Source: an uncultured Dyadobacter sp.
GTDB lineage: Bacteria; Bacteroidota; Bacteroidia; Cytophagales; Spirosomataceae
Assembly (NCBI RefSeq): GCF_946482605.1
Contig: NZ_CAMLSE010000014.1
Location: forward strand, 1 to 64,000
Direction: 5' to 3'
DNA: 64,000 nucleotides
The position numbers and the translations under genes are program-made. Of this stretch, positions 1 through 11,000 are shown piece by piece. The notes beneath the pieces were generated by a model. That model was given only the letters and a program-made list of their open reading frames with translations, had not been told where the DNA came from and made no database searches. Positions within the stretch are counted from its first letter, which is position 1; the number at the start of each line of letters is the position of its first letter.

Positions 1-1
1 G

Positions 2-601
2 CAGGAATTTTTATTCAATAATGGGCATGGCTATTATTCGGTCAAGCGCTTCTTCCGCAAAATGTTTGAAAAAGGCAAAGAACCGGGTGTTCCCTCTATC
101 CGCTTTACCGGTTCGACATTGTCCGAAGGCTCATGGCATTACCAGAGCATCTGGAATGTGGGCGGCGGGAAAAACCTGTACGATGTGGAGACCAGGGAAT
201 GGGGAAGTGCTACCAGCCAGGGTAAAGATCTCAGGGATGTGACCTATGCCAACTTTTTCCCTTGCGGGATGGGCGGCAATTTTCCGATTAAGGCGACTTC
301 CACCGTTACCGATTATGAGCACATCCAGGCCGTGTCTGTGGGAATAGGTTCCACTTACAGCCTGCAACTGAACCAGAAGGATGTCGAAAGCTGTCCTCAG
401 AAAGACGCGATTTTCAAAGCGATCAGGACCTGGGAAAATGCGCGTTCGGCAAATGCATTCCCGCGCTGGGTCCGGAAACAGCTCGCCGATCCGGCTAACC
501 AGTTCCATCTGGTGGAACTTGGCAGCGATACCTGGCAGCTTTTTAAAACGGATAGGGACGGGCGGAACCGCCAGCCATTTTGTGTACTTAAAAGTCGTTA
601 A
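2..601 (+). CDS. Unrecognised protein, C-terminal part (cut by window edge)
   Basis: The reading frame is open from the first complete codon at position 2 and runs to a TAA at 599-601, so the start lies outside the window. An internal ATG exists at 62, but the 20 codons before it read as ordinary protein (they include FNNGHGYYSVKRFF), so 62 is not the true start. About 199 residues are visible. They are rich in aromatic residues and glycine, have no membrane segment, and contain two or three cysteines. I do not recognise the family and infer no function. A strong hairpin terminator follows directly, which supports this being the last gene of its transcript. Confidence 0.7.
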   Translation, partial: QEFLFNNGHGYYSVKRFFRKMFEKGKEPGVPSIRFTGSTLSEGSWHYQSIWNVGGGKNLYDVETREWGSATSQGKDLRDVTYANFFPCGMGGNFPIKATSTVTDYEHIQAVSVGIGSTYSLQLNQKDVESCPQKDAIFKAIRTWENARSANAFPRWVRKQLADPANQFHLVELGSDTWQLFKTDRDGRNRQPFCVLKSR

Positions 602-609
602 AACATAGC

Positions 610-645
610 AAAGCGCCGGTTTTCAGGAGAAATGCCGGCGCTTTT
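610..645 (+). terminator. Rho-independent terminator
   Basis: A 9-bp perfect stem, AAGCGCCGG at 611-619 and CCGGCGCTT at 635-643, with a 15-base loop and a short T run, lies 9 bases after the stop of the partial gene. The flanking A and T runs would let it work in both directions, so it may also end the convergent DUF2911 transcript. Confidence 0.75.
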
Positions 646-691
646 GGTGTCTGATCTTCGATTAGTATTTATTCGGTGTAATGCTGATGTA

Positions 692-1231
692 CTATTTGAT
701 CGCCACAGGCACCTCCGTGTTATCCCAGCGGAGTACGAATCCTTTCCCGGTCACATCGTAAACCAGGCGTTCGTTCATGGAGGCGCTCTTACCGGGTTTG
801 GCCATTACAGTCAAAACATCTTTACTGGCGTCTTTCGAGGTATCCCCACCTCGTTTGATCCCCCATTGTCCGGTTTCGGAATTGAAGACAAACGACCATT
901 CGCTCTCACCCGGGATCGCATACAGACTGTACTTGCCTGCCGGCAGCTTTTTGCCTTCGATCATGAGGTCCTTATCTGTTTCGAAGATCGTTGCCTCGTT
1001 TGCTCCTGCCCGCCATACTTTTCCATAAGGCACCAGGTCTCCAAAAACCTTCCTGCCCTTGACCGCCGGGCTCGAATAATTGATCGTAACGGTGGCCTCT
1101 CCTACTTTGCCGGTAGCTGTTTTCGGCGGACTGGGCCTGCTCGCCTTGTCTCCCTGAGCAAAAACCATCGCCGACATCAACATGCACACCGATGCCAGAA
1201 CAGCACTTCTTAAAACCATTGCCTTTTTCAT
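692..1231 (-). CDS. DUF2911 domain protein, secreted
   Basis: This 179-residue protein has a clear signal peptide (MKKAMVLRS, then a hydrophobic run ending MVFAQG). After it comes a DUF2911 domain with the family-typical phrases INYSSPAVKGRKVFGDLVPYGKVWRAGANEAT and KLPAGKYSLYAIPG read in pieces. DUF2911 proteins are common, uncharacterised exported proteins in Bacteroidota; their biochemical role is unknown. The ATG at 1231 is preferred over the upstream alternative at 1267, because it begins the signal peptide and an AGG lies just upstream. The gene stands alone, divergent from the DUF1905 gene. The domain call is firm; no function is inferred beyond export. Confidence 0.88.
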   Translation of the reverse strand: MKKAMVLRSAVLASVCMLMSAMVFAQGDKASRPSPPKTATGKVGEATVTINYSSPAVKGRKVFGDLVPYGKVWRAGANEATIFETDKDLMIEGKKLPAGKYSLYAIPGESEWSFVFNSETGQWGIKRGGDTSKDASKDVLTVMAKPGKSASMNERLVYDVTGKGFVLRWDNTEVPVAIK

Positions 1232-1415
1232 TTTTACCTGATTTAGTTTGATAATCGTACACATCAAAAACCGTACTAAATATCATCAATTCATCCGAGA
1301 AACAATATCATTCCCAATCACCTACCTATTTTGTCGCATTCACACCCCACCAGCTCATTTCGAGCACATTACCTTTACATCATATTAAAAATAATTCATC
1401 TGAACCAACACGGGT

Positions 1416-1694
1416 ATGAGCATCATCCATGAGACTTTCGAAGCCGAGCTGATCAAAAGCCCTAGCAAAGGCGGCTGGACTTACGTCAAATGGCCGGAAT
1501 CGGTCACTTTTTTTAAAACACGAGGACTGGTCAAAGTTGCAGGCACCATCGATGGCCATCCGTTTCAAAGCTCCTTTATGGCATTGGGCGATGGCACTCA
1601 TAAGCTTCCGGTTAAATCGGAACTGCAAAAGCTGATCGAAAAAAACGAGGGAGAGAGAGTCACAGTAGTATTAAAAGAGCGGTTGGATCGTTAA
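1416..1694 (+). CDS. DUF1905 domain protein
   Basis: This small 92-residue soluble protein matches the DUF1905 family: a short beta-rich domain with the typical [11 protein letters not shown] stretch, the [14 protein letters not shown] strand pair, and a tail [23 protein letters not shown]. In other bacteria DUF1905 is often fused to or beside a YdeI/OmpD-like helical domain. Here it stands alone. No catalytic residues are evident. The length is normal for the stand-alone form. The ATG at 1416 fits the family N-terminus. The function is unknown in the family. Confidence 0.85.
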   Translation: MSIIHETFEAELIKSPSKGGWTYVKWPESVTFFKTRGLVKVAGTIDGHPFQSSFMALGDGTHKLPVKSELQKLIEKNEGERVTVVLKERLDR

Positions 1695-1925
1695 CGGGCG
1701 ACGGGCTGTCCCGGACTCAAATCGAGAAGCAGCGTCCCGACGTGAACGCACACTGTTCATTAGTGAACAACAAAAAGCAACTACATTTCATAACATATTG
1801 ACTTACAAAGCATTCATATTCTGGCAAACTATTTGAACCGATAAATTGGACGGCGGCAGTACAATGCGCCGGCTTGGAGCCTCCGGCTCTGCGTTTCAAA
1901 GATTTCAGCCAGAATATTAGCCAAT

Positions 1926-4280
1926 ATGCTTAGGAACTACCTCAAAATCGCCTTTCGGAACCTGCTTCGGAACAAGGGCTTTTCAGCGATCAATATCCTC
2001 GGATTGTCGGTGGGAATGGCCAGCGCATTGCTTATTTTGTTCTGGATGTATAATGAGGTCAGCTACGACCGTTTCCACAAAAACCGTGACTACCTGTACA
2101 GCGCATGGAACCGGGGCACATTCGACGGGAAGCTCCAATGCTGGAATTCCACGCCCAAAGTACTGGGTCCCGCATTGAAGGCGGAGTATCCCGAGATCGC
2201 TAATATTTCCCGCAGATATTCGCGCTGGTACGTGACGCGCGCCGGGGAAACAAAGATCTCCACCGAAGCGATCGTCACCGACGCGGCTTTCCTGGACATG
2301 TTCGATTTCCCGCTTTTGCAGGGCAATCCCCGTACTGCGCTCAATACCGTCAATTCGATGGTCGTCACGCAGAAGATGGCAATCAAAATGTTTGGGACAG
2401 AAGATGTACTCGGGAAATTCATTTCGATCGACAAGGATAACTTTACCATTACCGGGGTGCTGAAAGACCTGCCTCCCAACACCGAATTCCGGTTTGAATA
2501 CATGCTTCCGTGGCAATACCTGAAAAAGAGCGGTAACGACGACGACAGTTGGGGAAATAACACCGTCCAAACCTACGTGCAGCTCAAAGCCGGAACGGAT
2601 CCCGCATTGCTGGCGGAAAAGATCAGGGATATTACCATCCGGCACTCCAACAAGACCGAAGAACACGAGGTGTTCCTGCATCCGATCACCCAATGGCATT
2701 TGTATTCCAATTTCGAGAATGGCAAGGTGGTTGGCGGGCGGATCGCGATCGTGCGGCTGTTCGGTATCATCGCCGCTTTCATCCTGCTGATCGCCTGCAT
2801 CAACTTTATGAACCTGAGTACTGCCCGCAGCGAGAAACGGGCCAAGGAAGTAGGTATTCGTAAAACGGCGGGCGCCAACAAGGGGCTATTGGTTGGGCAA
2901 TTTATCGGCGAATCGATCCTGATCGCCACGATCGCAGGTTCCATCGCATTGCTATCGGTTTATCTGACATTACCCGCATTCAACACGTTGATCGGCAAAG
3001 AGCTTCAGGTACCCGTTTCAAACCCGCAATTCTGGGGCGCAGCATTGGCATTCATTCTCTTCACAGGCATTATCGCCGGCAGCTACCCGGCCTTCTACCT
3101 GTCGTCATTCAAGCCGATCAGCGTCCTGAAAGGTGCATTTAAGAAATCCCACACATTTATCAATCCACGCAAAGCACTGGTAGTCATCCAGTTCAGCTTC
3201 GCCATCGTCCTGATCATCTCTACACTTGTCGTCATGCAGCAGATCCGCCATGCACAGGACCGTGATCCGGGTTACGACCGGGGGCAGGTGGTCTATCACT
3301 GGATGACGGGAGACCTTGGCAAAAACTACAGGCAGATCAAACAGGAACTGATTGCCGGGGGTATAGCGACGTCCGTTACCAAAACTGCCTCGCCGCTCAG
3401 CAGTGTGAGTAGCGATACCTGGGGCATTGAATGGCAGGGTAAAAACAAAGCCGAGAAAATCGATTTCGACCGCTTCACCGAAGACGAAGGCTTGGTGGCC
3501 ACAGCCGGACTGCAGCTTATCCGGGGCCGCGACATGGACCTTAGTAAATTCCCCTCTGACTCTTCGGCTATGATCCTCAATGAAACTGCGGCTAAAATTA
3601 TGGGTTTTAAGAATCCGGTTGGCCAAACGGTCAAAGACAATGGAACGGCTTATCATGTAATTGGTGTGGTCAAGGATTTCGTGATCAGCTCGCCTTATGA
3701 CAAATCAGGGCCGTTGATTATCGAGGGTGCCCAGAGCTACTTCAATGTGATCCACATCAAGCTTGACGCCACCCGGTCCACCTCTCAACTAATGCCCGCA
3801 GTCGAAGCTATCTTCCGCCGCTACAACCCCGAATACCCTTTTGAATATCATTTTGTTGACGAAGACTATGCTTTGAAATTTGAAGACACCCGTCGCATTG
3901 CTACTTTGACGGGCCTGTTTGCCGGTCTGACCATCTTCATTTCCTGCCTTGGACTGTTCGGTCTGGCTGCTTACATGGCAGAGAACCGGATCAAGGAAAT
4001 CGGGGTACGGAAGGTTCTGGGCGCTTCCGTCGTGAGCATCACGGCATTGCTTTCGGGAGAATTCATGGCATTGGTGATTATTTCCATTTTCATCGCAGTA
4101 CCTGTTGCCTGGTACGTAATGAACCTATGGCTCAGCGACTTTGCCTATCGCGTCAGTATCCAGTGGTGGGTATTTGCGCTGTCGGGTGCATTGGCTATAG
4201 GGGTATCGTTGCTGACCGTCAGCTACCAGGCGATCAGAGCGGCCTTGCTGGATCCTGTCCGGAGTTTACGGAACAATTGA
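1926..4280 (+). CDS. FtsX-type ABC transporter permease
   Basis: This 784-residue inner-membrane protein has the large Bacteroidota FtsX/MacB permease layout. There is a membrane segment at about residues 20-45, a periplasmic MacB-like domain to about 285, and three membrane segments with an FtsX domain (RSEKRAKEVGIRKTAGA) to about 400. Another membrane segment lies near 420-445, then a second periplasmic domain, then a second FtsX domain (AENRIKEIGVRKVLGA) with three segments to the C-terminus. The N-terminus MLRNYLKIAFRNLLRNKGFSAIN read in part is typical. Such permeases work with a separate LolD/MacB-like ATPase in efflux or lipoprotein transport. No ATPase gene is adjacent, so the partner and substrate are unknown. 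Its 3' end overlaps the convergent XRE gene by 15 bases. Confidence 0.93.
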   Translation: MLRNYLKIAFRNLLRNKGFSAINILGLSVGMASALLILFWMYNEVSYDRFHKNRDYLYSAWNRGTFDGKLQCWNSTPKVLGPALKAEYPEIANISRRYSRWYVTRAGETKISTEAIVTDAAFLDMFDFPLLQGNPRTALNTVNSMVVTQKMAIKMFGTEDVLGKFISIDKDNFTITGVLKDLPPNTEFRFEYMLPWQYLKKSGNDDDSWGNNTVQTYVQLKAGTDPALLAEKIRDITIRHSNKTEEHEVFLHPITQWHLYSNFENGKVVGGRIAIVRLFGIIAAFILLIACINFMNLSTARSEKRAKEVGIRKTAGANKGLLVGQFIGESILIATIAGSIALLSVYLTLPAFNTLIGKELQVPVSNPQFWGAALAFILFTGIIAGSYPAFYLSSFKPISVLKGAFKKSHTFINPRKALVVIQFSFAIVLIISTLVVMQQIRHAQDRDPGYDRGQVVYHWMTGDLGKNYRQIKQELIAGGIATSVTKTASPLSSVSSDTWGIEWQGKNKAEKIDFDRFTEDEGLVATAGLQLIRGRDMDLSKFPSDSSAMILNETAAKIMGFKNPVGQTVKDNGTAYHVIGVVKDFVISSPYDKSGPLIIEGAQSYFNVIHIKLDATRSTSQLMPAVEAIFRRYNPEYPFEYHFVDEDYALKFEDTRRIATLTGLFAGLTIFISCLGLFGLAAYMAENRIKEIGVRKVLGASVVSITALLSGEFMALVIISIFIAVPVAWYVMNLWLSDFAYRVSIQWWVFALSGALAIGVSLLTVSYQAIRAALLDPVRSLRNN

Positions 4281-4613
4281 TTTCAGGCTGCCTTTTTCCT
4301 GCAACATCGTAATCAAATCCTGCTGCGTCTGAATCAACAGGCGCAGCGCCTGCATATGCGTATCCTCCTGGCTTACACGCATTCCGGAAAATCTTACACG
4401 ATGGAGGCTGACCAGCGTCTCGATGTCGGTTTCCAGTATCATGGCTATCTCCGACAGGCGCCCCATCGTCAGCGAATCCTGTTCTTCATTTTCGAGCTGC
4501 CGGTAGCGTTGTTTTGAAATCCCCAGCCTTTCGGCCACGTATTCCTGCGAATAGCCCAGCCGGCTTCTGGCGATTCGTATATTATCTCCAATCGGAATTC
4601 GGATCTGCTCCAT
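4266..4613 (-). CDS. XRE-family HTH regulator
   Basis: This 115-residue protein has an N-terminal HTH_3/XRE DNA-binding domain at about residues 8-65. Its recognition region reads SQEYVAERLGISKQRYRQLEN. It is followed by a short helical tail without a sensor domain. This is the usual size of small Cro/C1-type regulators in Bacteroidota that act locally or as antitoxin-like factors. It converges on the permease and overlaps its end by 15 bases. It is divergent from the metallopeptidase at 4864, with a 250-base gap between. Regulation of that neighbour is possible but not shown by the sequence. Confidence 0.87.
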   Translation of the reverse strand: MEQIRIPIGDNIRIARSRLGYSQEYVAERLGISKQRYRQLENEEQDSLTMGRLSEIAMILETDIETLVSLHRVRFSGMRVSQEDTHMQALRLLIQTQQDLITMLQEKGSLKSIVP

Positions 4614-4863
4614 GATGCTACTGACGGTCTCTGTGGGGTATATGCGAAAAAAGCGATTCCGTAGCCATTGATCCTACTGACACTGCTCAAGCGGCGGAAA
4701 GTAATTAGTCTGGCGATACTCCCTCACAAATACGGACAGCTACTTGTCCCGACTGGTCAAATGTATACCTGTACCAGTTCTTTACCACCCCTTGAATGAT
4801 CGGAATGCGGCTTTTTTTGAAGCTATTTGCAATTAGTATTTAGTACAAAAAACCGTTCACACT
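4614..4863. other. Intergenic region, divergent XRE / metallopeptidase
   Basis: This 250-base gap lies between two divergent genes and must hold both promoters. The 60 bases before the metallopeptidase ATG are AT-rich, but I cannot place a clean -33/-7 pair. No ORF or hairpin in it deserves annotation. Confidence 0.4.
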
Positions 4864-7800
4864 ATGAAGAGAAAACTACTCCGATTTGTATTTGGTCTTG
4901 CATATCTTCTGGTTGCATTCGAGGCAGTGCAAGCCCAGCAAATTTACAATCCGAAAAATGTCACCCAAGATGTTTTGACCACTCATTATAACGATCTCCA
5001 ACCCGTCAGAGTTATGGAATACTCGACCGACCCGGGAGGAAACCTTTTGGAGAGACGCCTGGAAACACTACCAGAAAATGACCTGCCAGCCATCAAAATC
5101 AGGGAAGTGGCCGAAAATGCTAACGAAACACCATTTATCAATCAACCACCATTCGGAGGGCTCTTCAACGATGGTCCTACCAACTTCAAAGTGAACGTCG
5201 ACGCCGCCACCCTCCTCCTCGGAACGGAAGTAGCGTTAAAAGTGATAAAGGATAAATTCGGCTGGATAGGCATCGACAATCAAGCTGTCAATGGTAAACC
5301 GATTATTTGGAACATCGTCAAACCTGAGAAGGATGCGTTTAGCACTGCTCCGAAATATGGCGTTCTAACCGAAGAATTTTACTACTTCGCGGATGGGGAG
5401 CAACCAGAAAAAATAAACAAGATTGATGTAGTTGCCCATGAAATCTTCCACGCTATTCAAAATCTCAGGGCCGGAGTAGCAAACACCCTGGGAGGAAGTT
5501 CGTGCAGCGAAGTGCTGGTGCTCAGAGAGGCCTTGTGCGATATTATTGGCTTATACGTTCTGAATGAGTACGAGCAGAACTCTCCGGCATTTTACGAGTG
5601 GACCTGGTCCAAAGGATTCCTGTATTCCGGAAGGTCGTTCGACAATCCTAATGCGATAGGACAGCCGGATACTTACTTCGGGAACTATTATACCAATGCA
5701 TGTCCCGAAACCAACGATTTTCCGGTGCATCAGAATGCAACCGTAATTGACCATTGGTACTACCTTCTGGCAGTCGGCACAACCGGTACAGAAACCAATG
5801 ATCTTGGCTATGCCTACACGCTCAATGGAATTGGTATCAACAAAGCGATCCAGATCGTATGGAAATGCGTCGACTATCTTAGCCCAAAATCTGATTTTGA
5901 AGATCTAAAAAAGGCCACACTCACAGCAACCGAGCAACTCTACGGTTTGCACTCCACCGAGTATCTCGCTGTGATGAATGCCTGGTGTGCCGTGGGAATC
6001 TGCGATAATAATCTTGGGCTGTTTTCGATGTCACCCGCTCATGGAACGAATTACGTCAACCCCTGGCCCGGTGTGAATGTAAATATCACCTGGGAGGGCA
6101 AGCCTGTTAAAGAATGGGAAGTCCAGATGTCCACCTCGTCTGATTTCATAGAAGATGTACAAAATATAACAATCAAGAATTTTACAACAGTTATAAAACC
6201 GGGCGGTGGGCTTGCCTACTCAGGTTTTGCCACTGGCTACTATCCTCCCGGCAAACACGTATATGCACGTGCGCGCATTATGCAAACCGATGCCGATTTC
6301 TGCAAGGGGTACAATCCGCTGTGTGTTTTATATCAACAATTCGGCCCCTCTCATGCATTTTGGTTAAAAGATCAACAGACTGCCTTCTGGCCTTACAACA
6401 ATTCGATATCCATCAACCCATGGAATAACCCTGAGCTTAGCTGGAAGTCCGTTCCTGACGCGCACCGTTACAGATTGCAGGTGGCCGCAGACGTGGATTT
6501 CACTGATCTGGTTTATGATAAGTTCGCTATGCATAGCGGCAATTTTGCAGAATCGGGGATTGTCGATACCCCGCTCGATATGGGAAAAACCTACTACACG
6601 CGTGTCAGAGCCGAACGAACCAACGTGCCGAACATCCTAAATAGCTACGGAGAATGGTCCAATCAGCTTATTATCAATTCCGTCGCACCAGTCACCTCCA
6701 TTTTACAGGCGCTGGGTCAGAACGCCAATGACCCGGCCCACCTCGTCAGTAGCCTTGGGTTCTGGGTCGGGTGGCACACCTACCCGGGAGCGAGTAACTA
6801 TGTTGTCCAGATCGCCGACGACCCCGCTTTCAACAATATTATCCGTTCTAAAACCGTCGCGGGCAACATAAGCACTATCGAAATGTTGCTGCCGCCGGTT
6901 CCGGACCAAACTGAATTATTCGTGCGGGTTTTACCCCAGAAAGGCGCTGCTTTTGGCTTTTGCACCAACACATGGCGTATCAAAACCGATCAAAAGGCAA
7001 CAGTCCCTGCCATGAAAGACCCTATAAAAGGTTCAGCCTTCCCATTTAAAGACTTCCTTGGAAACACTTTTACATGGAACGGAGGCTCACTAAATCTGAA
7101 CCTGGTCGATCATTTTGAGTTGCATGTCACTGAAAAGACCTCCAACCTTACTTCCATTTTCGCTACACAAGGAAAGGTCTTCAACTTCGATGTGCAAGAC
7201 CCGCTAATGTTCGATGACAAACAAGGTTTGGAAGTAAGCGTGCTAGCGGTCAACTCGCTGGGTGCCAAATCTGCCTTGTCTGAACCCTTCGATTACACTA
7301 TTTGTCCTGATCACCCCGGCGTTTCGTTTCCCGGCGATCTGGGAAAGGTTGACCCGTCTAAAAATTTCAACATCGAATGGCATCCCAGCGGTTGGTTTGA
7401 CCCCGGCAGTCAATTCCTGGTCACTATCAAACAAGCCGGTAATGTTGTTCCCGGATTTAATAGTAAACCAACCACCAACCTCTTTATGCTGGTTCCGGCC
7501 GGGACACTGCTCGATGGGAAAGACTATACCCTCACCGTCGAAAATTCGTCCTCCTGTAACAAAATCTTGTTGCTTACTACCTTCTTCTCCGCGAAAACCG
7601 TCGGTGGTATTAACCAGCCTCAACCGCCTAAACTCGTCAATTTCAACATCGATCTGAAAGCATTCCGTAATGATCCGGATGCAGGCTCATTTCCACCTAC
7701 CTTCGGAACTTCGAATTACGTGCTCGGCATTGAACTCCTCGATCCGAATGGCAATGTACTTACCCTGGTCGATCCAGGCCTGATCCCGATAACCCAGCTG

Positions 7801-8064
7801 GACGTGGATTCTGAAAACTCAGGCGTATTGATGGCGGCCTCCAACAAACCGGAAGGTAAACACAAGCTCAGGCTCAAAATGCTCAATATTTTCGATCCGC
7901 TCCTTTACTATCCCTTCGATCAGCCCCGGTTCTCGGTATTGCTCAATGGCAAGCCAGTCGTCACCAACCATGTCATCACGGCCGACTTTCTTAATCCAGC
8001 CTCCCCTTTCAATGAATGGAAGACAGGGTTTCAGTTTGCCGATATTATTCTGGACATCAAATAG
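4864..8064 (+). CDS. Secreted M4-like zinc metallopeptidase with Fn3-like repeats (copy 1)
   Basis: This 1,066-residue protein has a signal peptide ending VQAQQ. A thermolysin-type (M4) catalytic region spans about residues 110-385. The zinc ligands are visible: HEIFH with His192 and His196, Glu222 in REALCDIIG, and a C-terminal His289 in the PVHQNATVIDHW stretch that matches the M4 C-domain active-site histidine. The GIGINKAIQIVW and ATEQLYG helices are also M4-like. The remaining roughly 650 residues are beta-rich repeats resembling fibronectin type III (for example WKSVPDAHRYRLQVAADVDF). I see no T9SS sorting domain at the C-terminus, which ends FADIILDIK. The gene is followed after 34 bases by a paralog with the same layout. 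It is probably an extracellular or surface protease; its substrate is unknown. Confidence 0.88.
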   Translation: MKRKLLRFVFGLAYLLVAFEAVQAQQIYNPKNVTQDVLTTHYNDLQPVRVMEYSTDPGGNLLERRLETLPENDLPAIKIREVAENANETPFINQPPFGGLFNDGPTNFKVNVDAATLLLGTEVALKVIKDKFGWIGIDNQAVNGKPIIWNIVKPEKDAFSTAPKYGVLTEEFYYFADGEQPEKINKIDVVAHEIFHAIQNLRAGVANTLGGSSCSEVLVLREALCDIIGLYVLNEYEQNSPAFYEWTWSKGFLYSGRSFDNPNAIGQPDTYFGNYYTNACPETNDFPVHQNATVIDHWYYLLAVGTTGTETNDLGYAYTLNGIGINKAIQIVWKCVDYLSPKSDFEDLKKATLTATEQLYGLHSTEYLAVMNAWCAVGICDNNLGLFSMSPAHGTNYVNPWPGVNVNITWEGKPVKEWEVQMSTSSDFIEDVQNITIKNFTTVIKPGGGLAYSGFATGYYPPGKHVYARARIMQTDADFCKGYNPLCVLYQQFGPSHAFWLKDQQTAFWPYNNSISINPWNNPELSWKSVPDAHRYRLQVAADVDFTDLVYDKFAMHSGNFAESGIVDTPLDMGKTYYTRVRAERTNVPNILNSYGEWSNQLIINSVAPVTSILQALGQNANDPAHLVSSLGFWVGWHTYPGASNYVVQIADDPAFNNIIRSKTVAGNISTIEMLLPPVPDQTELFVRVLPQKGAAFGFCTNTWRIKTDQKATVPAMKDPIKGSAFPFKDFLGNTFTWNGGSLNLNLVDHFELHVTEKTSNLTSIFATQGKVFNFDVQDPLMFDDKQGLEVSVLAVNSLGAKSALSEPFDYTICPDHPGVSFPGDLGKVDPSKNFNIEWHPSGWFDPGSQFLVTIKQAGNVVPGFNSKPTTNLFMLVPAGTLLDGKDYTLTVENSSSCNKILLLTTFFSAKTVGGINQPQPPKLVNFNIDLKAFRNDPDAGSFPPTFGTSNYVLGIELLDPNGNVLTLVDPGLIPITQLDVDSENSGVLMAASNKPEGKHKLRLKMLNIFDPLLYYPFDQPRFSVLLNGKPVVTNHVITADFLNPASPFNEWKTGFQFADIILDIK

Positions 8065-8098
8065 AACCTGTTAGGTAAAATAAACACACCATCCATTT

Positions 8099-11000
8099 AT
8101 GAAAAAACTACTATTTTATTTTTTAACGGTACTTGGTATGCTGCCTGGCCACTCGTCCATGTCCCAGAACACATACAATGAAAAGAACGTCGATAGGACG
8201 GCGATGAGTTTTTTCGACGGGCAACAGACTTTCAGAGCATTGGAGTACACCGTGAGCCCAGATCCGCAGAGTCAGAAGGTTTATCGCTTGCAAACAAAGC
8301 CCGAAAATGGGTTCCCGGAGATTCAAATGCAGGGATTTAGCCAAGGCAGCTCGGTTTACTTTGAAGACAAAGCACCGTATGATGACCAATTTACAGACAA
8401 CCTAACCCCTTACCTGAGTAGCGAGGCGGTTCAGATTTTGTCAGGTTTTCAACGTATCATGAAGGCATTTGACCAACGGTTTGGTTGGAAGGGCAGCGAT
8501 GGACTTGGCGTTGTTCCTATTGATATAAAGGTGAAGAATTCCTTTGAAACGGGCGCCAAAATTCTAACTTACTATTTCGGCAATGCTGCGGGCGGTTATT
8601 TCGGATTCGAAAGAAACCTAAATGACAGTAAGCCATTTCAGATTACAGTAGACGCACTTGCTCATGAGATGACTCATTCAGTCATGCGGTATAAAACGGG
8701 AATTTATAATAAAAGCGGCATTCAGTGCTCGGAGTACATTGCACTTAATGAGGGAATTTGTAACATCTTTGGCATTTACATTAAAAACAAAATCAATAAT
8801 GCAAGTCCTCAAAATTACGACTGGGTTTTCGCTCCACAAGTATTAAGCCTGACATTTGATACCAGCAATCCGAAAACTGCCCAATACGCAGACACATATA
8901 ATGGTCAATACTATCCACAATCATGTGTAGGCGAAAAACCATATCATGCAGCTGGTGTGGTTACGAGATGGTTTTACTTATTATCAGCAGGGTTTCAGGG
9001 CTCCGGGCAGAACGATCTTGGCTATACATATAATAACCTGACCGGAATCGGTGTAGAAAAAGCGATCCAGATTATCTGGGACGCCATCCCTTCTCTAAAA
9101 AGCTACTCTAATTTTCCAGCTTTCAAACTATTCACTTTACAGGCTGCGGAAAAGCTATATGGCCTCAACTCAACTGAATACCAATCTGTTAAACAAGCCT
9201 GGTGTGCAGTAGGTGTTTGCGACAACAACCTGCCATTCTTCTCTCTCTCCCCCGCCAATGCCACCTCCGGCGAGGAGCCGTGGCCCGGTGTGAACGTCAA
9301 TTTCTCGTGGGACGATGATAAGCGCATTAAGGAGTGGCAAGTTGAGACGTCGACTAAATACGATTTTTCGGAGAATTTGCAGACTTTTAAAGTCAACAGC
9401 TTTGATGCACTTTTCAAACCGGGTGGCGGGGTCGTCTATGTCGGCAAAGCAACAGCTCACTATCATCCGGGCGAACTCATATACATACGAGCGAAGATAA
9501 CACAGGCCGATGCCAACTTCTGCAAAGGATTGAACCCGCTCTGTCAATTGTATCAACAATTTAGCCCTGTCCACGCTGTTGCGCTGGGCGACAAGCAAGC
9601 CAAGTTCTGGCATGCCGTGCCTGCAGCCGGTTTCACTGTCAACGCATGGGAGAATCCGACCATTTACTGGAAAAGCGTATCCGGTGCCGAGCAGTACACT
9701 TACCAGCTAGCGAATGACAAAGGATTCACAGATCTTGTTTACACCGGATCGGTCAACCCAACAGGCAACTTCACAGAATCCGGTATCATCAATACAACCC
9801 TTGGCGCAAACCAGAAATATTACATCCGCGTCAGGGCAGAACGGAACAATTCAGCAATAATCATCAACAATTTCGGTGCATGGTCACACACCGACAGCGT
9901 GAATACCTACGTCCCGCCCACCAGCGTCCTGCAAGCCCTTAACCAAAAACCCAACGATCCGCCGACCATCGTAAGCTCACTGGGTTTCGGGATCGACTAT
10001 TACAAGACTCCCGGAGCTTTTCAATACCTCGTGCAGGTAGCCACTGACGAGGCTTTTTCCAACATCGTCCATTGGCAAATTTCTCCCGGCAATGTCACAA
10101 ATGCATTGGTGACTTTACCGAACCTCGCCGATCAAACCGATCTTTATGTGGGGGTATTGCCTCAAAAAGGCTTTGTTTATGCCACATGTACCAACGTCTG
10201 GCACATTAAAACAGATAAAAATGCGACATTGCTGGCCATGGCGGGTCCTGACCCCAAAATATCGATCCCGTACAAATCCTATTTAGGTGAAAAATTCTTT
10301 TGGGCGTACGGCACCGTGGAGCCTAAGCTGGTAGACCATTTTAAACTCTGCATCACGGAAAAAACATCAGGACAAGCAACCTGTTTTACGACCCCAGGAA
10401 AAGCGCTCGAAAAGGAAGTTCTCGATCAGCTGATGTACGATGACCACCAGGGGATCGAGGCAAGTGTACTGGCGGTTGGACCGCAAGGCGCCGAATCAGG
10501 TTTATCTCCTGCTTTTAGCTACACCATTTGTCCTGATCAACCCTTTCCTAAGTTTCCCGGGGATCAAAGCACCATCGATCCGGCATTACCGGTCACTATT
10601 ACCTGGGACGCGAGCCTTTGGTTCGAGCCGGGCGATCAATACCTGGTGAGCATCCTGAGCAACGGAGTCCCGATCAATGGGTTTAACAATGCCCCTACCA
10701 CGGAAACATTCATGGTCGTACCTGCCGGCACATTAGGTAATGGGAAAAACTATACCTACGTCGTAAAAAATTCTGCAAGTTGCCCGGACATCAACGCGCC
10801 GAGCGTTCTGTTCTCCACCATTGCAGGCGGTAACAACAACCCGCCGGCCACACCACTCAAAGACCTCCATATACAGGTGATTGGTTACAGGAACGACCTG
10901 GATTTTAGCGACCCCTTCCCCATAGAGACCTCCGACTATCAACTGGGTGTGGTAGTGAAGGGCCCGGATGGCAAGACAGTCCAGATCGTTGATGCCAACG

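Noticed and set aside
1983..2699. 238-codon frame antisense to the FtsX permease
   Set aside because: It lies wholly within a firmly identified gene, has an unnatural composition with many Arg/Gly/Asp runs, and matches no family pattern.
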